DNA of 64,000 bases, from the NCBI RefSeq assembly GCF_002884975.1, contig NZ_PJKB01000001.1:1264596-1328595 (forward strand). Direction: 5' to 3'. Positions 36,658 through 46,395 of this stretch are shown one piece after another. The stretch comes from Akkermansia muciniphila (GTDB taxonomy: Bacteria; Verrucomicrobiota; Verrucomicrobiia; Verrucomicrobiales; Akkermansiaceae). A program made the position numbers and the translations under genes. The notes under the pieces are model-generated. The model saw only the letters and a program-made list of their open reading frames with translations. It had not been told where the DNA came from and searched no databases. Numbering within the stretch: the first letter of the stretch is position 1; every line of letters begins with the position of its first letter.

Positions 36658-38625
36658 TCACGAAGCCTCCCCGCCGGAGGAAGGCACCGGACGCGCTCCG
36701 GTTCCGCATGTGCCGTAAGCCAGGCGTTTCATGAAATCCTTGTACAGCAGCGTTTCCATGCGGCCGTCCGCGTGTTCCACCACGGCGCTCATGGTTTCCA
36801 CCCAGTCCCCGCAATTCAGGTAGCGCACCTCCCCCACCATGGTATCCGCCGGATGGTGCACATGCCCGGCGATGATGCCGTCACACTGCTTCCTGACGGC
36901 CAGGCCCTGAAGCTGCTCCTCATATTTCCCGATGAAATTGACGGCGGATTTCACCCGCCCCTTGATGGCGCGGGAAACAGAATAGTATTCCTTGCCCCGC
37001 CACGCGCGGTACTTGTTATAAAAGCGGTTGACCATCAGCAGGACGTCGTACCCCAGGGAGCCGAGCACCGCCAGCCACCGGTGATTGGTGGAAATGGAAT
37101 CAAAACCGTCCCCGTGCACGCACAGGTAGCGCCTGCCGTCCGCCGCCCGGTGCACGCATTCCTTCGCAATCTTCAACCCGCCCAGATGAAAGGGGAGGAA
37201 TTTCTCCAGAACATCGTCATGGTTTCCGCGCAGGTACATGATCTCCACATCCTCCTGCTCCATTTTTTTCAGCAGGGTACGGATCAGGCGCGTATGCCGC
37301 CTGCGCCAGCGGCTGCCGCGGGACAGCGCCCACGCATCCACCACATCCCCCACCAGAACTATTTTCTCCGGCCGCACATGCTTCAGGAACCTCCGGCATT
37401 CGTCCGCCTTGCAGTCCTTCGTTCCCAGATGGAGGTCTGACAGAAAAACCGTGCGGCATTCCAGAACGGCGTCCCGCGGAGGGCGGGCATAACCCGTTCC
37501 GTTTTCCTCCCGCGCCACGGAGGCCAGCAACTCTTCAAACCTGTCATGGATGGCATCCCACGTCCTGGCCCGCACGGTTCTGCGGGCCTGCTCTCCGAGC
37601 CTCCGGCCCAACTCCCTGTCCGCAAGCAGGCGGCGCATGCAGGAATAAAACCCCTCCGCATCCCCCTTCTCCGCCTGAAAGCCGTTGATGCCGTCCAGCA
37701 CCACGTCCGCGGAGGCGGCGTACCGGTAGCTGACCGTAGCCAGTCCGCTGGCCATGCCCTCCAGCAGCACATTCCCGAAAGTCTCCGTCTCACTCGGGAA
37801 CAGCAGCACATCCATCCCGGCGTAATGGCGCGCCAGGTCTTCTCCGCTGCGCATTCCGCAAAAAACGGCGTCGGGAAATTCACTGCGCAGGCTGCTCATC
37901 ATGGGGCCGTCACCCACAACCACCATTTTCATGCCGCAGTCCGGAAATTCCCGCTGAAGGCGCGTATACAGGCCCAGCACCGTCACCAGGTTCTTTTCCC
38001 GGGCCAGGCGCCCCACCACGCCAAACACCACTTCATCCCTCCACACTCCCCAGGATTGACGGAGGGCGGCATCCCTCCGGGCAGGATCAAACAAGGCGGC
38101 ATCCACCCCGCGCCCCATCACGGAAAGGCGTTCAAACCCCAGCCCCTCCAGCGTGCGGCGCATCTCTTCCGTAGGCACCACCGTCATCCCGGCCTGGTTG
38201 TGCAGCTTGCGCAGGTAATTCACGGCGGCGGTTTCCAGCCCGGAAAAATGGTAATCCTTCATGTACTGGTGGAAATTGGTGTGGAATCCCATCACCACGG
38301 GAATCTCCAGAGCGCGGGCGGCCTTGACGGCAGACGCCCCCATGGGGCTTTCCGTGGCCACATAAACCACATCCGGCCTCTTCTTCATCCATCTGGCGCG
38401 GAACCTGTCTGCGGAAGGCAGCCCTATCTTTACTTCATGGTACATGGGAAGGGAGAGGGACGGCATGGCCGTCTCCCCTGGAAAGGAAGCCCCGTCCCGT
38501 TCGGACGCCCGCAACACATGCACCAGATGCCCCCGCGCCCTGAGCCCCCGGACCAGGCGCCCCAGAGTCAGGGCCACTCCATTCACATCAGGCTCATACG
38601 TATCCGTTGCCACGTCAATTCTCAT
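36658..38625 (-). CDS. GT4 glycosyltransferase fused to LpxH-like metallophosphoesterase
   Basis: Start chosen at MRIDVATDTYEPDVNGVA (38625), which matches the GT4 N-terminus. The frame extends to 38688, but the added residues look non-native. Residues about 1-375 form a GT-B glycosyltransferase with GVVGRLAREKN and the EX7E motif (PSETETFGNVLLEGMASG). Residues about 395-635 form a calcineurin-like phosphoesterase with FLSDLHLGTKD, VGDVVDAW, RGNHDDVLE, CVHGDGFD and AGHVHHP, like UDP-2,3-diacylglucosamine hydrolases. The two activities in one chain suggest glycolipid or lipid A related synthesis at the inner membrane face. The actual substrates are unknown. Confidence 0.85.
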   Translation of the reverse strand: MRIDVATDTYEPDVNGVALTLGRLVRGLRARGHLVHVLRASERDGASFPGETAMPSLSLPMYHEVKIGLPSADRFRARWMKKRPDVVYVATESPMGASAVKAARALEIPVVMGFHTNFHQYMKDYHFSGLETAAVNYLRKLHNQAGMTVVPTEEMRRTLEGLGFERLSVMGRGVDAALFDPARRDAALRQSWGVWRDEVVFGVVGRLAREKNLVTVLGLYTRLQREFPDCGMKMVVVGDGPMMSSLRSEFPDAVFCGMRSGEDLARHYAGMDVLLFPSETETFGNVLLEGMASGLATVSYRYAASADVVLDGINGFQAEKGDAEGFYSCMRRLLADRELGRRLGEQARRTVRARTWDAIHDRFEELLASVAREENGTGYARPPRDAVLECRTVFLSDLHLGTKDCKADECRRFLKHVRPEKIVLVGDVVDAWALSRGSRWRRRHTRLIRTLLKKMEQEDVEIMYLRGNHDDVLEKFLPFHLGGLKIAKECVHRAADGRRYLCVHGDGFDSISTNHRWLAVLGSLGYDVLLMVNRFYNKYRAWRGKEYYSVSRAIKGRVKSAVNFIGKYEEQLQGLAVRKQCDGIIAGHVHHPADTMVGEVRYLNCGDWVETMSAVVEHADGRMETLLYKDFMKRLAYGTCGTGARPVPSSGGEAS

Positions 38626-38688
38626 GCGCCGGAACCATGAACCGGAAGGCCCCTTCAAACAAGCCGCGGAAGGAAACGAAACCGTCAC

Positions 38689-39475
38689 CGAGCGCCCTTC
38701 TCCTGCTCCAAGGCCAGAACCGGAGAAACGGCCGCCTCTCCGCTGCCTTTACATGAATCCCCGCTTTTAACGCTGTGCGCCCCTGCAAAAAACTGATGAT
38801 TCATTGAATATCAGCCCTTCCAAAATCATCTTCCTCCATCCGCGCATTATAAATCCGCAGTCAACCAAATTTTTTGAGAAAAAATGATTTTCATCGTATT
38901 TGCGGAGGAGAAAATCATCACTTATTCCGATGCCCCCGCCTCTCAAAAATATCACTAATAATTTATATTAAGCTATATATAACTAACATCATTATCTTCC
39001 CGATGGGAGCCGGATTTATAATCCGCCAATATGGAGGCATACAGAACATGTGAAACGTAAATGAAAGCATATTCAGGAAGATTTTTAATAAAAACAAGAA
39101 TGATTCCCATGTGTTAATACCATAAAAACAGACCGGAAAAACCGGGATTTTTTTCCGGACTTTCTCCTGTGCGCAACCTCAAACGGAGCCCTCCTTCATG
39201 GGTCCGGATACTCTTACCTACTGTCTTTCAAAACGCTTTAACAGCCCCGGATTAGGAATCCGGCGTCAATACTAGTTTTTCATATCGAGTGCTTTTCTCC
39301 AATTCCATCCAGTATTTTCCCGGATTGGAGCCCTAATAAAATATATTTGTTAGTACGATGCATAATTTCTTGAATATAATGATGGTTCATCTTATTTTAG
39401 CGCTGTCGGCTATTTCATCCGGATTCCTAATTCGCTATTGAAACAACTGACCCCCCAACCCTACCCCAATATCCC
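38689..39475. other. Long AT-rich intergenic region
   Basis: About 790 bp without a supported gene. One minus-strand frame (38767-38955) is open but lacks a ribosome binding site and protein-like composition. The region is more AT-rich than its flanks and contains a 13-bp inverted repeat (39251-39263 and 39419-39431). It must also hold the start signals for the divergent flanking genes, which I cannot pin down. Confidence 0.5.
39251..39431. repeat. Widely spaced 13-bp inverted repeat
   Basis: ATTAGGAATCCGG at 39251-39263 and its exact reverse complement CCGGATTCCTAAT at 39419-39431, 155 bp apart. The enclosed DNA has no coding frame. Confidence 0.6.
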
Positions 39476-40591
39476 ATGAAATTCATAGATTGCTACCGCT
39501 ATGCGGCTATGCTTTATGCATCCGCCTGCTGTACTGCGTCACCGCTGTACGGCCCCCTGGAGACAGGATTGCAGGAATCCCAGCTTTTAAGCTCCCTGAA
39601 ATCCTGTAAATCCCTGGAAGGTCCAGGAACGGACGCTTACCTGAGCCGCACCGGGCTGAATGGCGCGTACAAGACGAAAAAGCCCATCGGCGGCCTCTTC
39701 TTTTCCCTCCATTTTGAATACAACAAGGACGGAGGCCTGAGAGCCGTCTCCTTCTACTCCATGACCAAAGCAGGCAAAGAGGAATACGATACCCGTCTGA
39801 AATCCCTGTACAAGCGCATGCTCAACGGCCTGACGGGCCTTTACGGGCCTCCCATGAACCTGCCGGACTGGATTGAAAAGGATTCACTGCCTCCGGACCG
39901 CGTCCTGTACATGCACATGTGGCGCATTCAGCCCGGCTGCTTCCTGATGGCCGGCCTGGCCAACGCTGGCGCCTCCGGTTACATGCCCGTGTTCCGCATC
40001 TCCCCGCCTGCCGGAATGCCTGCCAAGTCCAAGAAGGACAGGGACAAGCTCAAATCCGAATGGGCGGCCATGCCCGAATTCTACGAGTTCACAAAGGCGG
40101 AACGCTTCCTTGCCAACGCAGTGTTTGCCATGTCCCATAAAAAATATCCGGATGCCCTCCAGCTTTTCCAGAAGGCCGCAGACCTGGGCAGCCCCAACGG
40201 CTACTGGGGGTTAGCCCACCTGTACCGCCTGGGCCCCGCCGGCGTGGAAAAAAACGCAGGCCTGGCAGATGAATATACCAGAAAAGCGGCCCTGATGGGC
40301 TTTGCACGCGCTGCCATGAAAATTGGGAAAAACTGGGAGGAATTCTGCAAAAAACAGGATTTCACGGAAGCGGAGGCAAAGGAATGGCATGACAGGAACC
40401 TCCGCGCCGCCAGAGCCGGCTACGCCTCCGAGCAATATAACCTGGGCATCATTTACCAGCACGGCTTCGGCGTGGAAAAAAATCTGTCTACCGCCAGGGA
40501 ATGGCTGGAAAAAGCGGCCTCCCAGGATCACTCCCAGGCAAAAGCGGCGTTAAAAACGCTTCCGGAAAGCGGAAACTCCGAACTTTCCTGA
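39476..40591 (+). CDS. Exported Sel1-repeat protein
   Basis: 371 residues with a likely signal peptide (about 1-22, AMLYASACCTASP). The N-terminal 190 residues form an unrecognised domain containing GGLFFSLHFEY and LYKRMLNGLTGLYGPP. The C-terminal part contains Sel1-like TPR repeats: YPDALQLFQKAADLGSPNG, GYWGLAHLYRLGPAG with KNAGLADEYTRKAALMG, and YNLGIIYQHGFGVEKNL with AREWLEKAASQDHSQAKAAL. Such repeats usually mediate protein-protein contacts. The role is unknown. A cysteine pair in the signal region could give a lipoprotein, but no clear lipobox is seen. Confidence 0.75.
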   Translation: MKFIDCYRYAAMLYASACCTASPLYGPLETGLQESQLLSSLKSCKSLEGPGTDAYLSRTGLNGAYKTKKPIGGLFFSLHFEYNKDGGLRAVSFYSMTKAGKEEYDTRLKSLYKRMLNGLTGLYGPPMNLPDWIEKDSLPPDRVLYMHMWRIQPGCFLMAGLANAGASGYMPVFRISPPAGMPAKSKKDRDKLKSEWAAMPEFYEFTKAERFLANAVFAMSHKKYPDALQLFQKAADLGSPNGYWGLAHLYRLGPAGVEKNAGLADEYTRKAALMGFARAAMKIGKNWEEFCKKQDFTEAEAKEWHDRNLRAARAGYASEQYNLGIIYQHGFGVEKNLSTAREWLEKAASQDHSQAKAALKTLPESGNSELS

Positions 40592-40767
40592 CCAATCTCC
40601 CGACAACCAACTCCCCCAAACCAAGCCGGCTGCCGCTTCCCCGGAAGCATAAGCAGCCGCTCCGGCAATTCCCTATGAAATGCCAAACCGGCAGGGAAGC
40701 GGCCCAACCGCTTCCCTGCCAAAAAGCCGGAACTCCTTCAACCGCGTGGAGGAAGCGGCGGGCAGCA

Positions 40768-41802
40768 TCAGCAAATGCGCGGGAGCTGCATCCCGGAAGG
40801 CATGCCCAGCACCCGTTCCACGCCCAGACGCCCCGTCATCAGGAGAGGAGCCGTTCTAAACTCTTCCACACGGCCTATGGAGCATGCCCCGGCGGAGACG
40901 CCGCAGCCGCGCATCAGGCGCAGGGCCTCTTCCTCATACTCCCGGGGCAGAATAGCCAGATAACGGCCTTCACAAGCCACCTGGAGAGGATCCAGACCCA
41001 GCAGGCCGCAAGCCGCGCGGACATCCTCCCGCACGGGAATGGACATTTCATTCAGCTGCACCGTCAGGCCGGAAGACTCCGCAATTTCCGAGAGGGTGGC
41101 GGTCAGGCCGCCACGGGTCACGTCACGCAGGCAATGTATGGGAATCCCCGCCCGGACGAGAACCGCCACGGATTCATGCAGAGCGGCTGAATCGCTCGCC
41201 AGGCCTTCCCCGAAGGACAATCCTGCCCGCAGGCTCATGATCGTCATGCCATGCCTGCCCAGGTCGCCGCTGAGGAGGACGGAATCTCCCGGGCGCACGG
41301 AAGAAGGGCTGATCTCCAACCCATGGCGGACCACGCCCACGCCGGCCGTATTGATGTAAATGCCGTCACCCCTGCCGCGTTCCACCACCTTCGTATCCCC
41401 CGTCACGATGCGGACGCCGGCGGCGCGCGCCGCCGCCGCCATGTCCTGCACCACGCGGACCAGCACCTCCAACGGCAGGCCCTCTTCCAGAATAAAGCCG
41501 GCTGTCAGGTACAGGGGGTCCGACCCGCTCATGGCGAGATCATTCACCGTGCCGTGCACAGCCAGGGAACCGATCGTTCCCCCCGGGAACTCCAGCGGCT
41601 CCACCACAAAGCTGTCCGTCGTCACCGCCAGCCGTCCCGGCGGGAAATCCAGCACGGCAGCATCATTCTGCACGCCTCCCGCCGGAGAACCAAAGGCCTC
41701 CAGGAACACGGAACGGATCAGGTCATTCATCAGGCGTCCCCCACCGCCGTGGGCCATCTGGATACGGTCGGAAACAGGTTCAGGAACAGGACATTCAAAC
41801 AT
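40768..41802 (-). CDS. hypE: Hydrogenase maturation protein HypE
   Basis: 344 residues with MAHGGGGRLMNDLI near the start, the metal/ATP motif VHGTVNDLAMSGSDPLYLTAGF and the glycine-rich RPGDSVLLSGDLGRHG. It ends in the family's PRIC, whose terminal cysteine carries the carbamoyl group that is dehydrated to cyanide for the NiFe-hydrogenase iron. It works with HypF. It is the last gene of hypBFCDE, 4 bp after hypD. Confidence 0.96.
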   Translation of the reverse strand: MFECPVPEPVSDRIQMAHGGGGRLMNDLIRSVFLEAFGSPAGGVQNDAAVLDFPPGRLAVTTDSFVVEPLEFPGGTIGSLAVHGTVNDLAMSGSDPLYLTAGFILEEGLPLEVLVRVVQDMAAAARAAGVRIVTGDTKVVERGRGDGIYINTAGVGVVRHGLEISPSSVRPGDSVLLSGDLGRHGMTIMSLRAGLSFGEGLASDSAALHESVAVLVRAGIPIHCLRDVTRGGLTATLSEIAESSGLTVQLNEMSIPVREDVRAACGLLGLDPLQVACEGRYLAILPREYEEEALRLMRGCGVSAGACSIGRVEEFRTAPLLMTGRLGVERVLGMPSGMQLPRIC

Positions 41803-41806
41803 GGGA

Positions 41807-42874
41807 TCAACTTCTTTTATAACGGTAATAGGCCGCGCAGGCCCCTTCCCCGGACACCATGGGCGCCCCCAGCGGAGCCAGCGGCGTGCAGGAGGTGCCG
41901 AAAAAGGGGCATTCTCCCGGACGGATCAGCCCCCGCAGCACCTGGCCCGCCAGACAGCCGGAAGCTTCATCCACGCCATGGGCGCCCTTCCGGCAGCGGA
42001 AACGCAGGGCGGCGTCCATCTCCTCCCACGCCCGGCGCACCTTCATGCCGCCGGAGGGGATCAGCCCCAGACCGCGCCAGTGGCGGTCTTCCGGTTCAAA
42101 AACTTCCTCCATCCTTTCCCGCGCCGTCTTGTTCCCCTCCGGCTTTACATAGCGCGCATAGGCATTCTGCACCGTGCACTCCCCGGCCTCCAGCTGGCGG
42201 ACGCACATCAGAATGCCGCGGAGCAAATCCGGAGCTTCAAACCCCGTCACCGCCATCGGCACTTGGTAACGAGCGGCCAGACGGCCGTAATCCCCCTCCC
42301 CCGTAATGGCGCAGACATGGCCGGGAGCCAGAAAGGCGTCCGGCCTCCCCTCATCCTGGTCCATCAGCCATTCCAGGGCCGGAGGAACCTGCACATGGGC
42401 GCAGAGCACGGAAAAATTGGCATATCCCAGCGCGCGGGCCTGCTGCATGGCCAGGGCTGTAGCCGGAGCCGTGGTCTCAAACCCCACGGCGAAAAACACT
42501 ACTTCCAGCTCAGGATGGCTCCCGGCCAGGGCTACGGCTTCCAGCGGAGAATACATCAGCCGCACATCCCCTCCCCGCGCCTTGGCGGAAAACAAGTCGC
42601 CGCCGGAACCCGGCACCCGCATCATATCCCCGTAACTGCACAAGGCCACGCCGGGCCTCAGGCTCAACTCCACGGCCTGGTCAATCAACTCCACAGCGGT
42701 AACGCAGACCGGGCACCCGGGACCGTGAATCAGGCGCAAGGCCGGAGGAAGAAGTTCCTCCAGCCCCAGGGACGCGATGGCGTGCGTCTGGCCGCCGCAC
42801 ACCTCCATCACCGCCCACGGGCGCGTCACGGCATGGCGCAGCTCTTCAAGCAACCGCTGAACTTCCTCCTGCAT
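41807..42874 (-). CDS. hypD: Hydrogenase maturation protein HypD
   Basis: 355 residues. MEVCGGQTHAIASLG near residue 22, LIHGPGCPVCVTAVELID near 48, FFAVGFETTAPATALAMQQA and LCAHVQVPPALEWLM are the family signatures, with the conserved cysteines for the 4Fe-4S cluster and for Fe(CN)2CO assembly. It forms the scaffold complex with HypC, encoded 39 bp upstream. Confidence 0.96.
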   Translation of the reverse strand: MQEEVQRLLEELRHAVTRPWAVMEVCGGQTHAIASLGLEELLPPALRLIHGPGCPVCVTAVELIDQAVELSLRPGVALCSYGDMMRVPGSGGDLFSAKARGGDVRLMYSPLEAVALAGSHPELEVVFFAVGFETTAPATALAMQQARALGYANFSVLCAHVQVPPALEWLMDQDEGRPDAFLAPGHVCAITGEGDYGRLAARYQVPMAVTGFEAPDLLRGILMCVRQLEAGECTVQNAYARYVKPEGNKTARERMEEVFEPEDRHWRGLGLIPSGGMKVRRAWEEMDAALRFRCRKGAHGVDEASGCLAGQVLRGLIRPGECPFFGTSCTPLAPLGAPMVSGEGACAAYYRYKRS

Positions 42875-42913
42875 AAACCATCAAAACGTTTAATCCGGCA
42901 AACGGCAGCCCCT

Positions 42914-43156
42914 TTACACGGGATCGGTATTCTCCACAATCTCCCGCATTTCCCGGCGGGTTTGAAGTGCGGTCTCCTCATCCAGCACGCTCAGGGCCAT
43001 GCCCACGTGCACAATGACGTAATCCCCCAGGGAGGCCTCCGGCACGCAGGCCAGGTTCACCTCACGGGTCACGCCGCCGAAGTCCACCACGCCCAGCCTG
43101 AACAGGGGGTCCGTTTCATTAACGCTCACAATCTTTCCGGGAACAGCCAGACACAT
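42914..43156 (-). CDS. hypC: Hydrogenase maturation chaperone HypC
   Basis: 80 residues, starting MCLAVPGKIVSV, whose N-terminal cysteine is the iron-binding residue of HypC/HybG, and containing VDFGGVTREVNLACVPEA and LGDYVIVHVGMALSVLDEE. It carries the Fe(CN)2CO unit from HypD to the hydrogenase large subunit. It lies 3 bp after hypF. Confidence 0.97.
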   Translation of the reverse strand: MCLAVPGKIVSVNETDPLFRLGVVDFGGVTREVNLACVPEASLGDYVIVHVGMALSVLDEETALQTRREMREIVENTDPV

Positions 43157-43159
43157 ATT

Positions 43160-45487
43160 TTATCCTTTCCATTGGCGCACGACCGCCGCCGCCTGCCCCA
43201 GGGAAATTCCCCCGTCATTGCAGGGAACGCGCTGCGGCAGGGACAACCGGCACCTTCTAGACTGGGCCATTCCCGCCAGGCCTTCAAGCAAAAAGGCATT
43301 CTGGAAACATCCGCCGCCCAGCACCAGCCTGTCCAGGCAGAAATGCTCCGCCACGTCAAAGGCCAGGTTCACCAGGCTGTCATGAAACTTCCGGGCGATG
43401 CAGCCGCGGGAAACGCCGGCCAGCAGGTCATCATCCACGGCTTTCAGCAACGGGCGCCAGTCCAGCTCCAGCAGGCCTTCACTCTCATGCATGATCCATT
43501 CATACGGATCTCCCTGAACCTCTTCCACGACAGCAGCCGCGGCCCATGATTCCAGCAACATGGCGGCATGTCCTTCACACCCCGCCATACCGTCAAAGCC
43601 GCACCAGAAGGCCATGGCGTCAAACAGGCGCCCCATGGAAGAAGTGGCCGGAGCGTGGATATTCCGCCCCATCATGGCCTCCAGCGCTTCCCGCTTCTGA
43701 CGGGTCATACCGCTCTCCAGGCGACGGTCAAGCCCATCCGTCCGCCAGGGGGACATCTGCCGCGCCAGGGAACAGGCGCACCGGGCAGGCTCCCGCACCG
43801 CTTCATCACCGCCGGGCAGCAGAAACGGCCTGAGCCGCGCCACTCTCCGGGGCTCTCCCTCCCCCTCCATGACAAAAAACTCTCCGCCCCATACCGTTCC
43901 GTCCGTGCCGAAGCCCGTTCCGTCCCAGGCCGCCCCCAAAGCGGGAAACGGAGTCTCATTCTCCGCGGCGCAGGCCAGCACATGGGCCTGGTGGTGCTGC
44001 ACGGGAACCACTTCCACATTCCATTCCCTGGCCAGCCGCCTGCCCAGGGCGGAAGAAGGGCCGTCCGGGTGGGCGTCCACGGCAATCACCTGCGGCACTC
44101 CACCCAGCGTACGGCTCAGGGTTTCCACCGTCCGTTCAAAAGCGTTCAGGGAAGCCGCGCTGTCCAGATCCCCCAGATGCTGGCTCATGACAGCCACGCC
44201 GTCCTTCAGCCAGCAAACGGTATTCTTCAGCCCGGAACCCAGCGCGAGCACATGCGGAGTATCCGGAGACGTACGCCATACGGGCCGCGGAGCGTATCCG
44301 CGGGCACGGCGCACCATCACGGCCCTTCCGTCCGCCACGCGGACCACGGAATCATCCACGGGCCGCACGACCGGACGGTCATGCACAAAAAAAACATCCG
44401 CCACATGGCCCAGCTTCTGCAAGCCCTCCTCCACGGAAATGCACAGGGGCTCCCCGCTCAGGTTCCCGCTGGTTACCACCAGAGGCTTGTCCCATACGTC
44501 CATCAGCAGGGCATGAAGGGGGGAGGACGGCAGCATCACGCCCACAAAACGGCTGAACATGCATACGGAGGGAGCCAAATCCACATCCTTCCTTCCGGGA
44601 GCCAGCACAATGGGAGCCGCCGGAGAAACCAGCAGGCGTTTCTCCTCCTCCGACAACCGGCACAGCTTTTCCGCCGCGGCCACATCCGGCACCATCACGG
44701 CAAAAGGCTTGGCGTCCCGCCCCTTCAGCCGCCGGAGACGCCGGACGGCGGCTTCAGAAGAAGCGTCCGCCAGCAACTGGAATCCCCCCACGCCCAGCAG
44801 GGCCACAATCAGCCCGTCCGCCAGCACCCACGCCACCTGCTCCGCAGGAGTATCAAACCCGTGGCCGAAGCCCAGTTCCGCACCATCCGAAAACAGCACC
44901 TTCATGGAAGGGCCGCAGGACGGGCACGCAATAGGCTGGGCATGGAAACGCCTGTCCTCCACGTCCCCGTACTCCTTCAGGCACTCCGGGCACATCCGGA
45001 ATTTCTTCATGCTGGTGCCCGCACGGTCATACGGCAGCTTCTCAATGATGGAATAACGGGGGCCGCAATGCGTGCAATTGGTAAAGGGATAATGATACCG
45101 GCGGGAGGAAGGGTCACGCATCTCCTTCAGGCACTCCGGGCACGGAGCCAGGTCCGGCAGCATCATCGGAACGCCGCGGGGGGAGGAATCGCTCTCCACG
45201 ATGCGGAACTCTTCAAACCCGGCAGGCTCGCACACGGTCCGCTCCACGCCGTACACACGGGCATGCTCCGGCAGGCTCTTCATCAGAGCGGCAAGAAAAC
45301 GTTCTGGAACGCCCGGCTTCCCCTCCACATGGATATCCACGCCGGACTCCGTATTGCGGACAAACCCCTTCAGCCCCAGCTGCGATGCCAAACGGTACAC
45401 ATGGGGCCGGAAACCGACCCCCTGGACCATGCCGGCTATCTCAAACTTCAATGCCGCAGCGGCCTGTTCAATGGTGGTGATGGCCAT
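43160..45487 (-). CDS. hypF: Carbamoyltransferase HypF
   Basis: Start chosen at MAITTIEQAAAALKFEI (45487). The frame is open up to 45583, but that part overlaps hypB coding sequence. The acylphosphatase domain has MVQGVGFRPHVYRLA. Two zinc-finger pairs follow (CPECLKEM, CTHCGPRYS, CPECLKEY, CPSCGPS), then a YrdC-like domain with LGVGGFQLLADAS, and a Kae1-like domain with QHHQAHVLACAAEN, AWDGTGFGTDGTVWGGE and LGGGCFQNAFL. It makes carbamoyl groups for HypE from carbamoyl phosphate. It overlaps the end of hypB by 20 bp. Confidence 0.96.
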   Translation of the reverse strand: MAITTIEQAAAALKFEIAGMVQGVGFRPHVYRLASQLGLKGFVRNTESGVDIHVEGKPGVPERFLAALMKSLPEHARVYGVERTVCEPAGFEEFRIVESDSSPRGVPMMLPDLAPCPECLKEMRDPSSRRYHYPFTNCTHCGPRYSIIEKLPYDRAGTSMKKFRMCPECLKEYGDVEDRRFHAQPIACPSCGPSMKVLFSDGAELGFGHGFDTPAEQVAWVLADGLIVALLGVGGFQLLADASSEAAVRRLRRLKGRDAKPFAVMVPDVAAAEKLCRLSEEEKRLLVSPAAPIVLAPGRKDVDLAPSVCMFSRFVGVMLPSSPLHALLMDVWDKPLVVTSGNLSGEPLCISVEEGLQKLGHVADVFFVHDRPVVRPVDDSVVRVADGRAVMVRRARGYAPRPVWRTSPDTPHVLALGSGLKNTVCWLKDGVAVMSQHLGDLDSAASLNAFERTVETLSRTLGGVPQVIAVDAHPDGPSSALGRRLAREWNVEVVPVQHHQAHVLACAAENETPFPALGAAWDGTGFGTDGTVWGGEFFVMEGEGEPRRVARLRPFLLPGGDEAVREPARCACSLARQMSPWRTDGLDRRLESGMTRQKREALEAMMGRNIHAPATSSMGRLFDAMAFWCGFDGMAGCEGHAAMLLESWAAAAVVEEVQGDPYEWIMHESEGLLELDWRPLLKAVDDDLLAGVSRGCIARKFHDSLVNLAFDVAEHFCLDRLVLGGGCFQNAFLLEGLAGMAQSRRCRLSLPQRVPCNDGGISLGQAAAVVRQWKG

Positions 45488-46208
45488 GATTCTGAATCCT
45501 GCCTTCCCGGACGCGGCGCGCGCGGTCCACAATCTCGTCACACCAAGCGTCCATGCCTTCTCCGGTCTTGGAAGACAACTCAATCACGTGCGCATGATGG
45601 GCCACCTTGTTCAGGGCAGCCAAAGCGGCGTCACGGTCAAAATCCACGGCATCCGCCAGATCCGACTTGGTCACCAGGGCTACATCCGCGGAATGGAACA
45701 TGGGCGGGTACTTCAGCGGCTTGTCCTCCCCTTCCGTCACGGAAAGCAAAACCACGCGCATGCCTTCCCCCAGGTCATAGGAAGCCGGGCAAACCAGGTT
45801 GCCCACATTCTCAATAATCAAAACGTCAAGCTCATCCAGAGGCATCTTCTTCATGGCTTCTGCAATCATGCGGGCGTCCAGATGGCACATGGTGCCCGTG
45901 GTAATCTGCACCACGGGAATATCTGCACGGCTCAGGCGTTCCGCATCATTATCCGTCGCCAAATCCCCTACGATCACCCCCATGCGCACACGGTTGCGAA
46001 GCATCTCCGCCGTCTTTTGCAGCAGAGAAGTCTTGCCTGATCCGGGAGAAGAAAAAACATTGATAACCAAAAGGTTTTTTGCCGCAAAAAAACCTCTGTT
46101 GCGCTCTGCCAGCCGGTCATTGGCGTCCAACACAGGAACATGGACGTCCATGCCGTGGCCGTGACTTTCATGGGTGTGCTCACCTCCGCATCCGCATTCT
46201 TTACACAT
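45468..46208 (-). CDS. hypB: Hydrogenase nickel incorporation GTPase HypB
   Basis: Start chosen at MCKECGCGGEHTHESHGHG (46208), which begins the family's N-terminal high-affinity nickel motif with its CxxCGC. A His-rich stretch follows, then the G-domain: Walker A FSSPGSGKTSLLQK near residue 52, GDLATDNDAERL, and NVGNLVCPASYDLGE. A second histidine cluster, HGHHHH, closes the protein, which is unusual. HypB delivers nickel to the large subunit with HypA, which is not encoded here. It is the first gene of the operon. Confidence 0.96.
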   Translation of the reverse strand: MCKECGCGGEHTHESHGHGMDVHVPVLDANDRLAERNRGFFAAKNLLVINVFSSPGSGKTSLLQKTAEMLRNRVRMGVIVGDLATDNDAERLSRADIPVVQITTGTMCHLDARMIAEAMKKMPLDELDVLIIENVGNLVCPASYDLGEGMRVVLLSVTEGEDKPLKYPPMFHSADVALVTKSDLADAVDFDRDAALAALNKVAHHAHVIELSSKTGEGMDAWCDEIVDRARRVREGRIQNHGHHHH

Positions 46209-46395
46209 AATCAATACTGATATTAGATTCCAAAAAAGAGAAAAAACCTCATTTATCCTACGTCATATCTCAGGCGCGGCAAGGTCAAACTCCCCCTGAT
46301 CCGCATTTCGGGAACGGACTTCCGGGAGAAAAATACGCTATAAAACAATTTCCGGAAAATCCCTTTAAAGAAGCGGCCTGAATAAGCAAGACCAG

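Noticed and set aside
38767-38955. 62-codon minus-strand frame in the long spacer
   Set aside because: No ribosome binding site and no resemblance to a protein domain.
41360-45817. Two long plus-strand frames (729 and 749 codons)
   Set aside because: They are antisense to hypE, hypD and hypF, all of which have diagnostic motifs.
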